From positions 1 to 51,698 of the forward strand of contig CAIRCM010000134.1 of NCBI GenBank assembly GCA_903877125.1: a stretch of DNA of 51,698 nt, given 5' to 3'. How positions within the stretch are numbered: the first letter of the stretch is position 1; every line of letters starts with the position of its first letter. Below the pieces are notes generated by a model. It made no database searches, was not told where the DNA came from, and was given only the letters and a program-made list of their open reading frames with translations. This document shows positions 20,046-29,924 of the stretch, in pieces. The position numbers and the translations under genes are program-made. This DNA comes from an uncultured Acetobacteraceae bacterium. GTDB lineage: Bacteria > Pseudomonadota > Alphaproteobacteria > Acetobacterales > Acetobacteraceae.

Positions 20046-22328
20046 ATGACAGGTCTTCGCCGTCTCGCGTTTATTGGAAACCACTTACCGCGCCAATGCG
20101 GCATCGCGACGTTCACGCACGATCTGCACGCCGCGGTAAAGGCTACGCGTACCGAACTGGATACCGCCGTTTTCGCGGTAACCGGTCCTGACACCTCCCA
20201 TGATTATCCACCGTGCGTGCGTTTCGAAATCCGTGAAAATGCAGGTAATGACTACACCCGTGCGGCAATATTGCTGGCAGCCACAGATACGGATCTGGTG
20301 TGCCTTCAGCATGAGTACGGCATCTTCGGCGGCACGGCGGGCAGCCATATCCTGGAATTTCTCGACCATTTGACTGTACCCGTCGTAACGACATTGCACA
20401 CTGTTCTTGCCGAACCCAGCTTGGCACAACGGCGGACGATCGAGCGCGTAATCGGACGGTCGGCCAAGCTTATTGTGATGGCAGACAGGGCGAGGGAGCT
20501 TCTAAAGACCGTGCACGGCGTGCCCCCGAGCAAAATCGAGGTTATCCCGCACGGCATTCACGATCGGCCCCTGACCAGCCCGGATGATGGCAAGGCAGCG
20601 TTCGGCTATGAGGGCAAAAAGGTCATCCTGACATTCGGCCTACTGTCCCCGAATAAGGGCATCGAGACGATGCTCGATGCAATGCCCTGCATTATTCGAG
20701 CAAACCCAGACGCGGTATACATCGTCCTGGGTGCCACCCATCCCAGCCTGTTGCGCGCCCACGGGGAAGACTATCGCGACCGGATGTTAGCCCGCGTCGA
20801 GGCGCTTGGGATCGAGCACCACGTCGTCTTCGTCAATCGGTTCGTCGATCAGGCTACGCTTCTGAACCATATCGCCATGTGCGATGTGTACGTGACACCC
20901 TATTTGAACGAAGCGCAGATGACATCGGGGACCCTGGCCTACAGCTTCGGTATGGGCGCACCCATCGTATCGACGCCATATTGGCACGCGACGGAGCTGC
21001 TCCACGATAATCTAGGTATTTTGGTTCCGTTCGGCGATGCCAAAGCCATGGGGCATGAAATCGCTGCGCTGCTGACCGACCCAATCCGGTGTCAAGCGAT
21101 CAGAGAGCGGGCTCATGCGGCCAGCCGCTCCATGACCTGGCCGGAAGCCGCCAAGCGCTATCTGGCAGTATTCGACGATACCTGCCAGGCCGCTCGGGCC
21201 ACCCAACCTAATCCGGTCCGGCGACTGCAGCCGGTTTTCGATTCAAGCGCTTTGCCGGGTACCGAACTCGATCATTTCCTGTCCTTCTGCGACGATACCG
21301 GCATGCTTCAACACGCCCATCATGGCGTGGCTGCCCGCGAGCATGGATATTGTCTGGACGACAACGCGCGGGCCCTGTTGTTGGTGTCAGCTTTGGCGCG
21401 CCAAGGCGACACCGGAATTCCCGGTACCGTCGCGGCGGCGCTAATGGCATTTGTGCGCCATGCATGGAACCCGGAGATCAAACGATTCCGAAATTTCATG
21501 AGTTTTGATCGCCATTGGTTGGAGGAGGCGGGATCCGAGGATAGTCACGGACGGGCGCTTTGGGCCCTCGGCGATCATGTGCAGAGCTGTAGCGAAAGCG
21601 CCCACGTCACTTGGGCCGTTGCGCTGTTCGCCAAATCCTTCCCCTCGGCGGAGTTGTTTACGTCACCGCGCGCTTGGGCGTTTACTCTTTTGGGTCTCAA
21701 CGCGTGGTGTTCCGCGTTCAAAGGCGATTTGCAGGCGAGCCGCCTGCGGCGGATCCTGGCCGACCGATTGTTGTCACTATACCAGGCGGCCACCGATACC
21801 GATTGGGATTGGTTCGAAGACGTGTTGGCCTACGATAACGCCCGGCTGCCGCAAGCCTTGATACAAACCGGGTTGGCGACGGGATGCGAGGCCTACGAGA
21901 CGGTCGGCCTTCGTACCCTAAGCTGGCTGATGACGCAGCAGACGTCCCCCGCCGGGCACTTCCGCCCGGTCGGTTCGGATAGTTTTGGCGCAGCCAGAGC
22001 GACACCCAAGCCGTTCGATCAGCAGCCGCTGGAAACTGCCGCATCGGTATCGGCCTGCTTGGCGGCATGGGGCGCCACTGGGGACATCAAATGGCGGGCT
22101 CGCGCGATTACAGCCTTTCGGTGGTTCATCGGCCACAACGATCTGGCAATATCATTAGCTGACCCCAAGACCGGCGGATGCGCCGATGGGCTGCATCCGC
22201 ATGGCCGGAACGAAAATATGGGCGCGGAGTCAACGCTGTCATATCTCTTGGGCCTCTCCGAACTGCGTGCGATAACGCAGTCGGCGCTGACACGGGACCG
22301 GGCCGAAAGCCGCGTTGGCCGTGACTGA
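20046..22328 (+). CDS. GT4 glycosyltransferase fused to a C-terminal alpha/alpha-toroid domain
   Basis: A 760-residue two-part protein. Residues about 1-385 are a GT-B fold glycosyltransferase of family 4: FIGNHLPRQCGIATFTHDL at the N-terminus, VICLQHEYG-like LVCLQHEYGIFGG, ILTFGLLSPNKGIETMLDAM and the donor-site block EAQMTSGTLAYSFGMGAPIV. Residues about 400-755 are helical, with GYCLDDNARALLLVSALAR, DWDWFEDVLAYDNARLPQAL and a C-terminal MGAESTLSYLLGLSEL, resembling an alpha/alpha-toroid. The likely sugar is mannose, given manA and GH130 on either side. The start is the ATG at 20046; the GH130 start overlaps its end by 8 bp. Confidence 0.82.
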   Translation: MTGLRRLAFIGNHLPRQCGIATFTHDLHAAVKATRTELDTAVFAVTGPDTSHDYPPCVRFEIRENAGNDYTRAAILLAATDTDLVCLQHEYGIFGGTAGSHILEFLDHLTVPVVTTLHTVLAEPSLAQRRTIERVIGRSAKLIVMADRARELLKTVHGVPPSKIEVIPHGIHDRPLTSPDDGKAAFGYEGKKVILTFGLLSPNKGIETMLDAMPCIIRANPDAVYIVLGATHPSLLRAHGEDYRDRMLARVEALGIEHHVVFVNRFVDQATLLNHIAMCDVYVTPYLNEAQMTSGTLAYSFGMGAPIVSTPYWHATELLHDNLGILVPFGDAKAMGHEIAALLTDPIRCQAIRERAHAASRSMTWPEAAKRYLAVFDDTCQAARATQPNPVRRLQPVFDSSALPGTELDHFLSFCDDTGMLQHAHHGVAAREHGYCLDDNARALLLVSALARQGDTGIPGTVAAALMAFVRHAWNPEIKRFRNFMSFDRHWLEEAGSEDSHGRALWALGDHVQSCSESAHVTWAVALFAKSFPSAELFTSPRAWAFTLLGLNAWCSAFKGDLQASRLRRILADRLLSLYQAATDTDWDWFEDVLAYDNARLPQALIQTGLATGCEAYETVGLRTLSWLMTQQTSPAGHFRPVGSDSFGAARATPKPFDQQPLETAASVSACLAAWGATGDIKWRARAITAFRWFIGHNDLAISLADPKTGGCADGLHPHGRNENMGAESTLSYLLGLSELRAITQSALTRDRAESRVGRD

Positions 22329-23622
22329 TACCCCACTCGTGAACCATCATGATTTGTGCCTGCGCCCCGATGCGAGCCGGGTTCTGGTGCGCCCTTTCCG
22401 GCCCACGGTCGAACCGAGGGATAACAATCCGGTCGATAAGCCCCGTGCGAACCATATCGTCGGTCGGATCATTGCCCTGTCGCCGGAGGCGGTGGAAGCT
22501 GAATTGGAAGGCGTTTTTGACTCGTTCGGCCGCCGGCATATGGGATTGTCTGAAACCCTTGATACCCGAGCCGCGGACATGGAAGCGGTGCTCGCTCCGC
22601 ATCCGGCCCTGAGCGTTGCTCGGCGGCGCCTGGTCGGCGCGTATTTCCTGAGCGAGTATTCGTTCGAAGCCGCGGCATTATTGAACCCGAGCATTTTCCC
22701 GCACCCAGATCAGACCGGGATCGCGGCGGGAAGTAAACGGTTTGTCATGAGCGTACGAGGTGTCGGCGAAGGACATATTTCGTCGCTGTCGTTCCGCACG
22801 GGGATGATAGATGCTGCGGGCGGCCTCACTCTTGATCCCATCATGGGATTGACCCCGGCACCGCATATACGGGGTCGTACGCCGAGGCTGCAAGGCGAAG
22901 AAATCGACGTGGTTTTTCCAGTCGGAACCCAAATATCGGAGTCCGTGATATTCCCGATTACCGAAGCCCAAAAAAATGGCATCGAGGATGCCCGCTTTGT
23001 GGCCTTCGAGGATGCCGGCAAAACGACCTATTTGGCCACGTACACAGCCTACAGCGGCCAGGCGATCCGATCCGAATTGTTGGCGACCAGCGATTTCCAT
23101 AGCTTCCGCCTTTCCCCGCTGAACGGCGCTGCCGCGCAGAACAAGGGAATGGCGCTGTTTCCACGGAAAATTGCCGGCCGGTACGCGATGGTCGCTCGTC
23201 AGGACAACGAGAATATTCACCTGCTATATTCGGATGATCTTTACACCTGGAACGATGGACAAATACTGTTGCATCCTCGATATCCGTGGGAGTTTGTGCA
23301 ACTCGGCAACTGCGGCTCTCCGATCGATTTGGGACCCTATTGGCTTCTGCTGACCCACGGCGTGGGATCGATGCGACGCTATTCCATCGGTGCCGCACTT
23401 CTGGATAAGCACGATCCAACCAAGGTGGTAGCCCGATCCGCAACGCCGCTGATACAAGGGGTCGGCGCGGAACGCGAGGGCTACGTTCCGAATGTCGTAT
23501 ACACCTGCGGTGGGATGGTCCATGCGACCTGGATCGTTCTGCCCTATGGCGTTGCCGACACCTTTATACGATTTGCCACGATCGATGTCGACGCCTTGGT
23601 GGCGCACCTTCTGGCCTCCTAA
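22321..23622 (+). CDS. GH130-family mannoside phosphorylase/mannosidase
   Basis: A 433-residue five-bladed beta-propeller enzyme of family GH130, which phosphorolyses or hydrolyses beta-mannosides. Characteristic parts are NPSIFPHPDQ, FVMSVRGVGEGHISSLSFR, GIEDARFVAFED (position of the usual ED-R motif), LFPRKIAGRYAMVARQD and EREGYVPNVVYTCGGM. The start is a GTG at 22321, overlapping the glycosyltransferase gene by 8 bp; a TTG at 22315 is an alternative. Coupling with the GT4 fusion implies a make-and-recycle system for a mannose-containing oligosaccharide. Its stop overlaps the convergent LpxR-like gene by 4 bp. Confidence 0.85.
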   Translation: MTDTPLVNHHDLCLRPDASRVLVRPFRPTVEPRDNNPVDKPRANHIVGRIIALSPEAVEAELEGVFDSFGRRHMGLSETLDTRAADMEAVLAPHPALSVARRRLVGAYFLSEYSFEAAALLNPSIFPHPDQTGIAAGSKRFVMSVRGVGEGHISSLSFRTGMIDAAGGLTLDPIMGLTPAPHIRGRTPRLQGEEIDVVFPVGTQISESVIFPITEAQKNGIEDARFVAFEDAGKTTYLATYTAYSGQAIRSELLATSDFHSFRLSPLNGAAAQNKGMALFPRKIAGRYAMVARQDNENIHLLYSDDLYTWNDGQILLHPRYPWEFVQLGNCGSPIDLGPYWLLLTHGVGSMRRYSIGAALLDKHDPTKVVARSATPLIQGVGAEREGYVPNVVYTCGGMVHATWIVLPYGVADTFIRFATIDVDALVAHLLAS

Positions 23623-24653
23623 AAGCGCGTCGAAATAGCCAGGGATCCGAATTGAAACAAGCCACCCCGCTGGCCATAGAATTCAGTTGTCTGGGCTATG
23701 TGGGTATAGGTCAGGCGTACGCCCTTGTAGATGAGGGCAAATCCCCCCTCGAATTCCGCGACAAACGGCTGACGAGAGACATGCGGTCCCGACCGAAACG
23801 GGCTTCCATCCAATGTCGCATCCCAGCCGATTGCCTGGCCATCGGCGCCGGCGAAGAAATACCAAACGAAGTCGCGGGTGGGCGTATACGCATCGGCGCC
23901 ACTTAGGCCAGGGCTGATGCGGCTCGTCCCGAAATCGGATCGAAGGCCCTGGCCGACCCGCAGTTGGAAGGCGACCTGCGCATAGTCGCGTAATGTCCCC
24001 GCCCCGGCAGTCACGGAGGGAAGTATATCGATGCCGATTCCGGTATCGGCATGCGATGCCAGTTCATAACGCCAAGTCCGGCCCATGACGATTTGAACGA
24101 CAGGCATATCCCTGATTTGGTGCCCCCAGCCGCCGGACGCCTGATCGCCGATCAGGTCGTGAAAGCCATTTTGGATATTCTCGCCACGCGCGGATGGACC
24201 CAGTACACCGAGGCTGATGCCCAGCGCGTCGCTTGTCGAATTCCCAACGTGAAGCAAAAAGACGCTCCCCAACGTAACGCCGGCATAGGGCCGATCTTTT
24301 GGATCGGGCTTGGTCGCCAGTGTGTCCTTCGGCGTGTACAGTGCGTTGGAAAAATCCACCTCCAAACGCTGTCGCCCAGGTCCCCATATTTTGTTGCCTA
24401 AGTCGGTCAGAAACTCCGGCAGATAGTCTCGCCCACCCGCATCGACGCTCGGCGACGTCCACCCCAGCCTAATGCCAGAGGTATAATTGCGATCGGTACG
24501 GGCAATCACATCGTTTTCGATTTGGATGGAGAGGATACTTGCAGGATCCCCCGGGGGTAACGGGCCCGGGGTTTGCCCCAAGGCGGCACCGGTCCCAAAA
24601 GCGAGAACCGTACCGGCGAGCAAACCCCGGCGGAATCCGAAGGAAACATTCAT
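23619..24653 (-). CDS. LpxR-family outer-membrane lipid A deacylase (DUF2219)
   Basis: A 344-residue exported beta-barrel. The signal peptide is at residues 1-27 (GLLAGTVLAFGTGAALGQ). The LpxR active-site blocks are present: IENDVIARTDRNYTSGIRLG (conserved N, D and T) and GWGHQIRDMPVVQI (conserved His). The protein ends with the C-terminal aromatic RF expected of outer-membrane barrels. LpxR removes the 3'-acyloxyacyl chain from lipid A; activity here is inferred. The start is the ATG at 24653 with GGA upstream. It appears to be the third gene of an operon with the PRC-barrel and DUF3309 genes. Confidence 0.85.
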   Translation of the reverse strand: MNVSFGFRRGLLAGTVLAFGTGAALGQTPGPLPPGDPASILSIQIENDVIARTDRNYTSGIRLGWTSPSVDAGGRDYLPEFLTDLGNKIWGPGRQRLEVDFSNALYTPKDTLATKPDPKDRPYAGVTLGSVFLLHVGNSTSDALGISLGVLGPSARGENIQNGFHDLIGDQASGGWGHQIRDMPVVQIVMGRTWRYELASHADTGIGIDILPSVTAGAGTLRDYAQVAFQLRVGQGLRSDFGTSRISPGLSGADAYTPTRDFVWYFFAGADGQAIGWDATLDGSPFRSGPHVSRQPFVAEFEGGFALIYKGVRLTYTHIAQTTEFYGQRGGLFQFGSLAISTRF

Positions 24654-24710
24654 GTCAAATTCCATCAAACGGTGGTTGCCCGGCTCCGAGCCGGAACCTC
24701 GCGCGATCGT

Positions 24711-24844
24711 TCAAAGCCGTCCGAGGACCACCAGCACGATCACAATGAGAAGCAGAATGCCCAGTTCGTACTATGGGGCCAGATTGCCAGGGCAACGACG
24801 GGCAATAGGCTAAGGAGGATTAGGAGAGTTGTCCCAATATTCAT
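24711..24844 (-). pseudogene. DUF3309 small membrane protein gene with short deletion
   Basis: The start MNIGTTLLILLSLLPVVALA and the following IWPHSTNW match DUF3309, a family of about 50-residue membrane proteins. The frame then stops after five more codons. The missing second helix, LGILLLIVIVLVVLGRL, is present in another frame and ends at 24711. About 22-23 bp that normally encode the GYGPSGG linker are absent, with the junction at a repeated CTGG, as expected for slip deletion. It lies between the PRC-barrel gene (18 bp) and the LpxR-like gene. Confidence 0.8.
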
Positions 24845-24862
24845 GGTGTTTTCCGTCGCCCG

Positions 24863-25252
24863 CTAGTTGGTGTATTTGAACTCCGGCAGCGCCTTGAGTG
24901 AGTCACTGGTTGCCCCGCGCAGCACCATGTGCTTGTCGGCGACCGATATGGTATTGAACGGTACCACCACGAATTTGGCGCCCACGCCAAGGAAGCCCCC
25001 AACGGACAAAACTGCATATGGCACGGTCTCGGTAGGGGTGACGATTAGATCGTCGATCATGCCAATTGGTTGATTGGCCTCATTCACCACGGCCGAGCCG
25101 ACAACGCGGGATGTGCGATAGCCGGTCGCGAGCGTCGCGGGATCAACTTTCATAAGCCCAAGCGTCTGGGGCGTGCCCTGTGCATATACCGCATTCCCGA
25201 GGGACATTAGCAGGATCGCGGACGAAACCGTCATTGGGACGGGGTATTTCAT
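24863..25252 (-). CDS. exported PRC-barrel domain protein
   Basis: A 129-residue protein with a signal peptide (SSAILLMSLGNAVYA) and one PRC-barrel domain. The domain is seen as YRTSRVVGSAVVNEANQPIG, IDDLIVTPTETVPYAVLSVG and FLGVGAKFVVVPFNTISV. PRC-barrel proteins of this exported type are common in rhizobia and relatives and have no settled biochemical role. Motif site 4 lies 78 bp upstream in the correct orientation. It is probably the first gene of a PRC-DUF3309-LpxR operon. Confidence 0.85.
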   Translation of the reverse strand: MKYPVPMTVSSAILLMSLGNAVYAQGTPQTLGLMKVDPATLATGYRTSRVVGSAVVNEANQPIGMIDDLIVTPTETVPYAVLSVGGFLGVGAKFVVVPFNTISVADKHMVLRGATSDSLKALPEFKYTN

Positions 25253-25329
25253 GATCTTGCTCTCAGTGCGGTATGGCGGCCGGCCAGTCCGGCGATTTGC
25301 AACAGTAATGCCATTCCCGTCATTCGCAG

Positions 25330-25345
25330 CAGGCTCGGAAAATAC
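25330..25345 (-). promoter_or_regulatory. island motif site 4 (upstream of PRC-barrel gene)
   Basis: Read on the minus strand this is GTATTTTCCGAGCCTG, identical over 16 bases to site 9. It is 78 bp before the PRC-barrel start codon and oriented toward it. Confidence 0.6.
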
Positions 25346-25354
25346 TCATCACCT

Positions 25355-25459
25355 TAGAGCACGATCGGGTCAAGGTGATCCAATCGTGCTCTATAAATCT
25401 TTGTTTGATCGCGTGATTCACGCCGCCGTGTGATTCCACCTCTGGCGATCACGCTCTAG
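25355..25459. repeat. dispersed palindromic repeat, copy 1
   Basis: A 105-bp element closely matching copy 2 at 38333-38435. The left hairpin pairs AGAGCACGAT with ATCGTGCTCT. The right part reads GATCGCGTGATTCACGCCGC and ends GCGATCACGCTCTA. The layout resembles short palindromic intergenic repeats widespread in alphaproteobacterial genomes. Its right end supplies the stop codon (TAG, 25456-25458) of the large sensor-kinase gene. Confidence 0.85.
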
Positions 25460-28400
25460 TCGCTGGTATCAGAGGCGGCCACCGCCAATCGCGCCAATGC
25501 CGGAAGCGACTTAGTGCCAGTACGTTTCATGATGGATGCCCGGTGATTTTCCACGGTACGCTGGCTGATGTTCAGATCGGCGGCGATATTCTTACTCGGG
25601 TGGCCAGCCAGAACCATATCCATGATCTGACGTTGCCTGACCGTCAGGGTGGCGATATGTTTCGCGGCATCATCGCGCCAGGCGAGCGCCTTGCCCGAGT
25701 CGCGCGCCTGTTCCAACGCGCGCTCCACACTCGCGATCAGGTCCTCCGCGCTGACAGGCTTTTCGATCAGATCGGTCGCGCCGGCCTTCATCGCCGCGAC
25801 CGCGATGGCGACGTCCGCGAAGCCGGTGATCATGATGGCGGGCAGACTCTGGCCGGCCTTCTGTAACTGGCGGAGCAAATCCAAACCGGTCATGCCTGGC
25901 AAATAGGCGTCGATCAGCAGGCACGCCTCTCTATCAGTCTGGTAGACCGCCAAGAACGCCTCGCAGCTCGGGAAGTCCTCCACCCTCCACATGGGATTCG
26001 CCTCCAGAACTGTGCGGAAGGCAGCGCGGATTTGGTGGTCGTCGTCGACGAGATAAATAATCCGCTGTCCGGGTCTAGGGGCGGGACGTAGCACGGCGGC
26101 AGGCGAAACAGGTGAAGGAGGGATCGGGCGATGCGGCATTCGTTGCTTTACCGCGTCCATCAGATCGCTCGGTTTCACAGGCTTATGCAGGTGGAGGCAC
26201 CCCTGAAGGGCGATGTCGCGTAAGGTACTCGCCGAAATATCGCCGGTCAGGATGATAACCGGCAACGTTTCACCCAACAACGCGCGCAGCTCCGCGGCGG
26301 TTTGCAGGCCGTTCAACCCATTGGGGAGATTGTAGTCCGATAGAACAAGGTCCGGCCGAAATTCTTCGTGCGCCACCAGTGCCGCGGCCGCGACACCATC
26401 GGTCACCCCCAGGACGCGGTGGCCCTCGCCTGACAACAGGTGCGTCAGGAGGCTACGCATTGCCGGTTCATCTTCGATCAGCAGAATCTGCCCGGCGCCG
26501 AGAGGCGGTGTCGGGGTGGGGCACCTGGGCGCCGCCTGGTTCACCTCGACGACCGGCACGGGCAAACGTGGTACATCGATGCCGAATGCGGAACCTTTTC
26601 CGAAAACCGACGTCACGGTGACCGGATGACCCATTAGTCGGGCAAGACTTTGCACGATTGAAAGCCCAAGGCCCAGCCCGCGCGTGCGGTCCCGGGCAGG
26701 ATTATCGATCTGGTGATATTCTTCGAATATCGACTGCAATTCGGCAGCGGCGATGCCGATTCCTGTGTCATGCACCCTGATCCGTAACAATGAGCCGTGC
26801 GGACGGCAACCGATCAGAATCCTCCCGTGCGAGGTGTACTTGATCGCGTTGCTGACCAAATTGCGGATGATTTGTTCCAGCAACCGTGGATCGCTTTCGA
26901 TCCGGGATCCGTTCCGCACGATCCGGAGGTCGAGCCCCTTGACCCGGGCGTGTTCGGTAAACTCCTCCCGTATACGATTGAACAGCAAATCGATGGGGAA
27001 ACCTGTCTTGGTCGCCCGCACGGTGCCGGCTTCGAGTTGGTTGATATCGAGCAGTGCATTCAGAATTTCGGTCATTGTCCCCAAGGCTTCGTCCAGCCGG
27101 GAGATCAGGTTCTGGGCAGGCCCGGGTTCCACCGTTTTCGCCAAGGCGCCCTGAATCAACGCGAGGGTCTGGAGCGGTTGGCGAATATCATGACTGGCAG
27201 CCGCGAGGAAACGGGATTTAGCCATATTGGCATGTTCGGCCGCCCGGCGGGCAATGTCGAGATTCACCGTTATATGTTTGCGGTCCGTGATGTCCGTGAA
27301 CATGATGACCACGCCTTCCGCTTTCTGAGTAGCGCTGCGGTAGGGCAGGATGCGCCGGAGGTACCAGGATCCAGTCTGTGCCACGATCTCCCGTTCGATG
27401 GGTATGCCATCGCAGATCACCGAACGCGCATCGTCCAGCAACGTATCGTCGGTCGTCAGCGCTTTCAGGTCTCCGAGCGGCCGGCCGATATCACTCGCGA
27501 TTACGTTGAACAATGATTTTGTCGCGGGCGTGAAAAGTCGTATATTCAGCGCCTCGTCAAGGAAGACCGTTGCGAGATCGGTGCTGTAGAGCACATTCTG
27601 AAGGTCACTCGATGTGAGCCTCTGGCGCTCCAGGGTCTCCCGGAGCTGGCCATTGAGCGCGTTTAGCTCCTCGTTCAAAGATTGTAGCTCTTCCTTCGAA
27701 GTCAGCAACTCCTCGTTGGTCGCCTGATATTCCTCGTTGACGGACGACGCCTCCTCGCTGATCGCCTTCTGCTCCTCGGTCAGGATGTCGAGGTTTCGTA
27801 TCGCCCCTCGCAGTTCGGCTTTCGCGGCGGCCAATTCCTGTTTCAGCTGATCGACATCCCCCGTACCGTGCGGCTCGGCGTCCGGTTCCTGCTCAGTTCC
27901 CGGTTTCGCATTGTCCACGAAACAAACCAGCAACAGCTCCTGGCCTCCCCAGGACGCCGGACGCACATCGATATTGAAGGCCACGGCGGCACCGCCGAAA
28001 CCAGTGCGCCCCCCACTGTCACGACACGTGCATTTTCCACGATGGCCTGGTGGACCGCCGCGCGAAGGCCAATACGGGTGCTGTCCGGCACCATGGCCAA
28101 CAGATTTTGCGTGGGGGCACCGTGGGGGACGTGCAAATAGCGTCCGGTTGGCCCCAGGGAGTAAAGGCAGTCGTATTTTCGGTTGATCAGAACGGCTGCC
28201 GGCGCGTGGGAGTCCAACACCAGGCGCTCGCACAATTCGCCGATTGACGTTCGCCGTTCCGACATACGTTCCTGGCCCGCGGCAGGCACCGGTTGCGGGC
28301 TTTTCGCGGAATTCGCCGAAAAGCCATATCGGCTTCCCGAAGAACGTGCGGTCTGGCGATACACACGCTCGGCGTCGGATACGATATCGAAATTCTCCCC

Positions 28401-29813
28401 CGAGCTGGCAAGGGTTTCGGAACTACCCAACAGAAGGACGCCGCCAGGTCGTAGCGAGAAATGGAACAATCCGATCGCTTTGGATTGCGCCTCCGGCTGC
28501 ATATAGATCATGACATTGCGGCATGATAACATGTCCAGGTGCGAAAATGGCGGATCGCTCAGGATATCCTGGACCGTGAATACCACGGCCGCCCGCAGTT
28601 CGGGGGAAACCCGATAGTCGGAGTCTTCCTTCACGAAAAAGCGGGCAAGGCGAGGTTCCGAGACCTCGGCGACGATGGTTGCGGGATAGCGGCCTTCACG
28701 TGCGATGGCGATCGCGGCCGGATCGGCGTCGGAGGCGAATATCTGAAGTTCTGCCCGGATATTTGCGTCCTCCAGATGCTCCCGAAACAGCATCGCGAGA
28801 GAATATGCCTCCTGGCCGGTGCTGCACCCCGCAACCCAGATTCGGATGGGTTTGCCGATCTGCCGGTCTCGCACGATTCCGGGAATTATGCTGGCAGCCA
28901 GAAAATCGAACCCTCTCTGGTCGCGGAAGAATGCAGTGACGTTGATCAGCAGGTCCGCGGCCAAAAGCTCGATTTCCTTCGCGTTGCCTTTAAGGAGGGC
29001 GAGGTAGGCTTGCATACTCGTCCCCACGGTTCCCGCCATCGCCATCCGCCGTTCGATGCGACGGCTTAATGTGCCGTGCTTATACAGCCGAAAGTCGTGC
29101 GCGGTGGTCGCGCGCAGCAGTTCGACGATTTCCGATAAAACGGCGGGCGCGGGCACTTCGATGTGCGTTGGGGCACGCCGGTGCGCTTCCAAAGCCTGGT
29201 GCATTTGGGCAATCGGCAGAATCCGATTGGCACGACCGGTCTCAATCGCCGCCCTGGGCATGCCGTCATATCCGGCTTCGGTCCGTTCCTGCACGATCAC
29301 AAATCCACGGCGGTTCGCGATGGCGACCAGGCCAGCGCTGCCGTCGGAACCCGATCCGGACAATACAATGCAGGCGGCCCGCGCGTGCAAGGCATCCGCC
29401 ATGGACAGCAGCAGGAAATCAAGGGGAAGCCGTACGACCCGATGTCCCGGGATTTGCGTGACATGCAGCGCGCCCCGCGCGACCGACAGGAACGTTCCGG
29501 GTGCGATGACGTAGACGTGGTCGGGTTCGATCGCCATGTCCTCGGCGGCCTGGCAGACCTGCATCGACGTATGCCCCGCCAGCAGGTCGACCAGCAGACT
29601 GCCATGCGCGGGATCGAGATGCTGGACGACGATGTACGCCATGCCTGTGCTGGCAGGCAGCGTGCCCAAAAACTTTCCGCACGCCTCCAGGCCGCCGGCG
29701 GATGCGCCGATCGCGACGACCAAGAAATTAGCTGGATATTCCGCCGAGCCGGTACTCGGGGGAATCGCTCCCGGGACGGCTGGTTCGGCTCCCGAAAAAT
29801 TGCCTCGAGGCAT
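25456..29813 (-). CDS. giant CheB-CheR-PAS-histidine kinase-REC-REC-LuxR protein, split by a -1 frame change
   Basis: Two overlapping minus-strand frames encode one protein of about 1,452 residues if joined at 28014-28008. Order: CheB methylesterase (about 30-210, VVAIGASAGG), CheR methyltransferase (235-487, WVAGCSTGQEAYSLAML), PAS-like region, coiled coil (655-730), PAS (735-830), HisKA with the phospho-His in AASHDIRQPLQ (near 873), HATPase (960-1080, NLVSNAIKYT), receiver 1 (Asp near 1159, LSDYNLP), receiver 2 (Asp near 1302, LIDAYLPG) and a FixJ/LuxR helix-turn-helix (1391-1445, ISQRTVENHRASIMKRTG). Without the shift, only a 656-residue CheB-CheR-PAS product results. The start at 29813 is preferred over 29948 because a palindromic motif site lies between. 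A kinase fused to its own DNA-binding output is unusual. Confidence 0.8.
28008..28014 (-). other. slippery heptamer G GGG GGC at the frame change
   Basis: On the minus strand the reading is GTG GGG GGC GCA. A -1 slip on the heptamer G GGG GGC makes the next codon CGC, exactly the frame of the downstream PAS-kinase half. One extra G (seven instead of six) would also restore the gene. Programmed frameshifting, phase variation, mutation and sequencing error are all possible. Confidence 0.7.
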
Positions 29814-29924
29814 ATTATGGGTACTTTCGCGGATGCGAGGTCTAGATCCCGGCAACCGATAGTTTTGAAGGTTAGCATTCTTCGGCAATACCGTCCAGGG
29901 AAGATAATGTAGACCCTGATCTGC

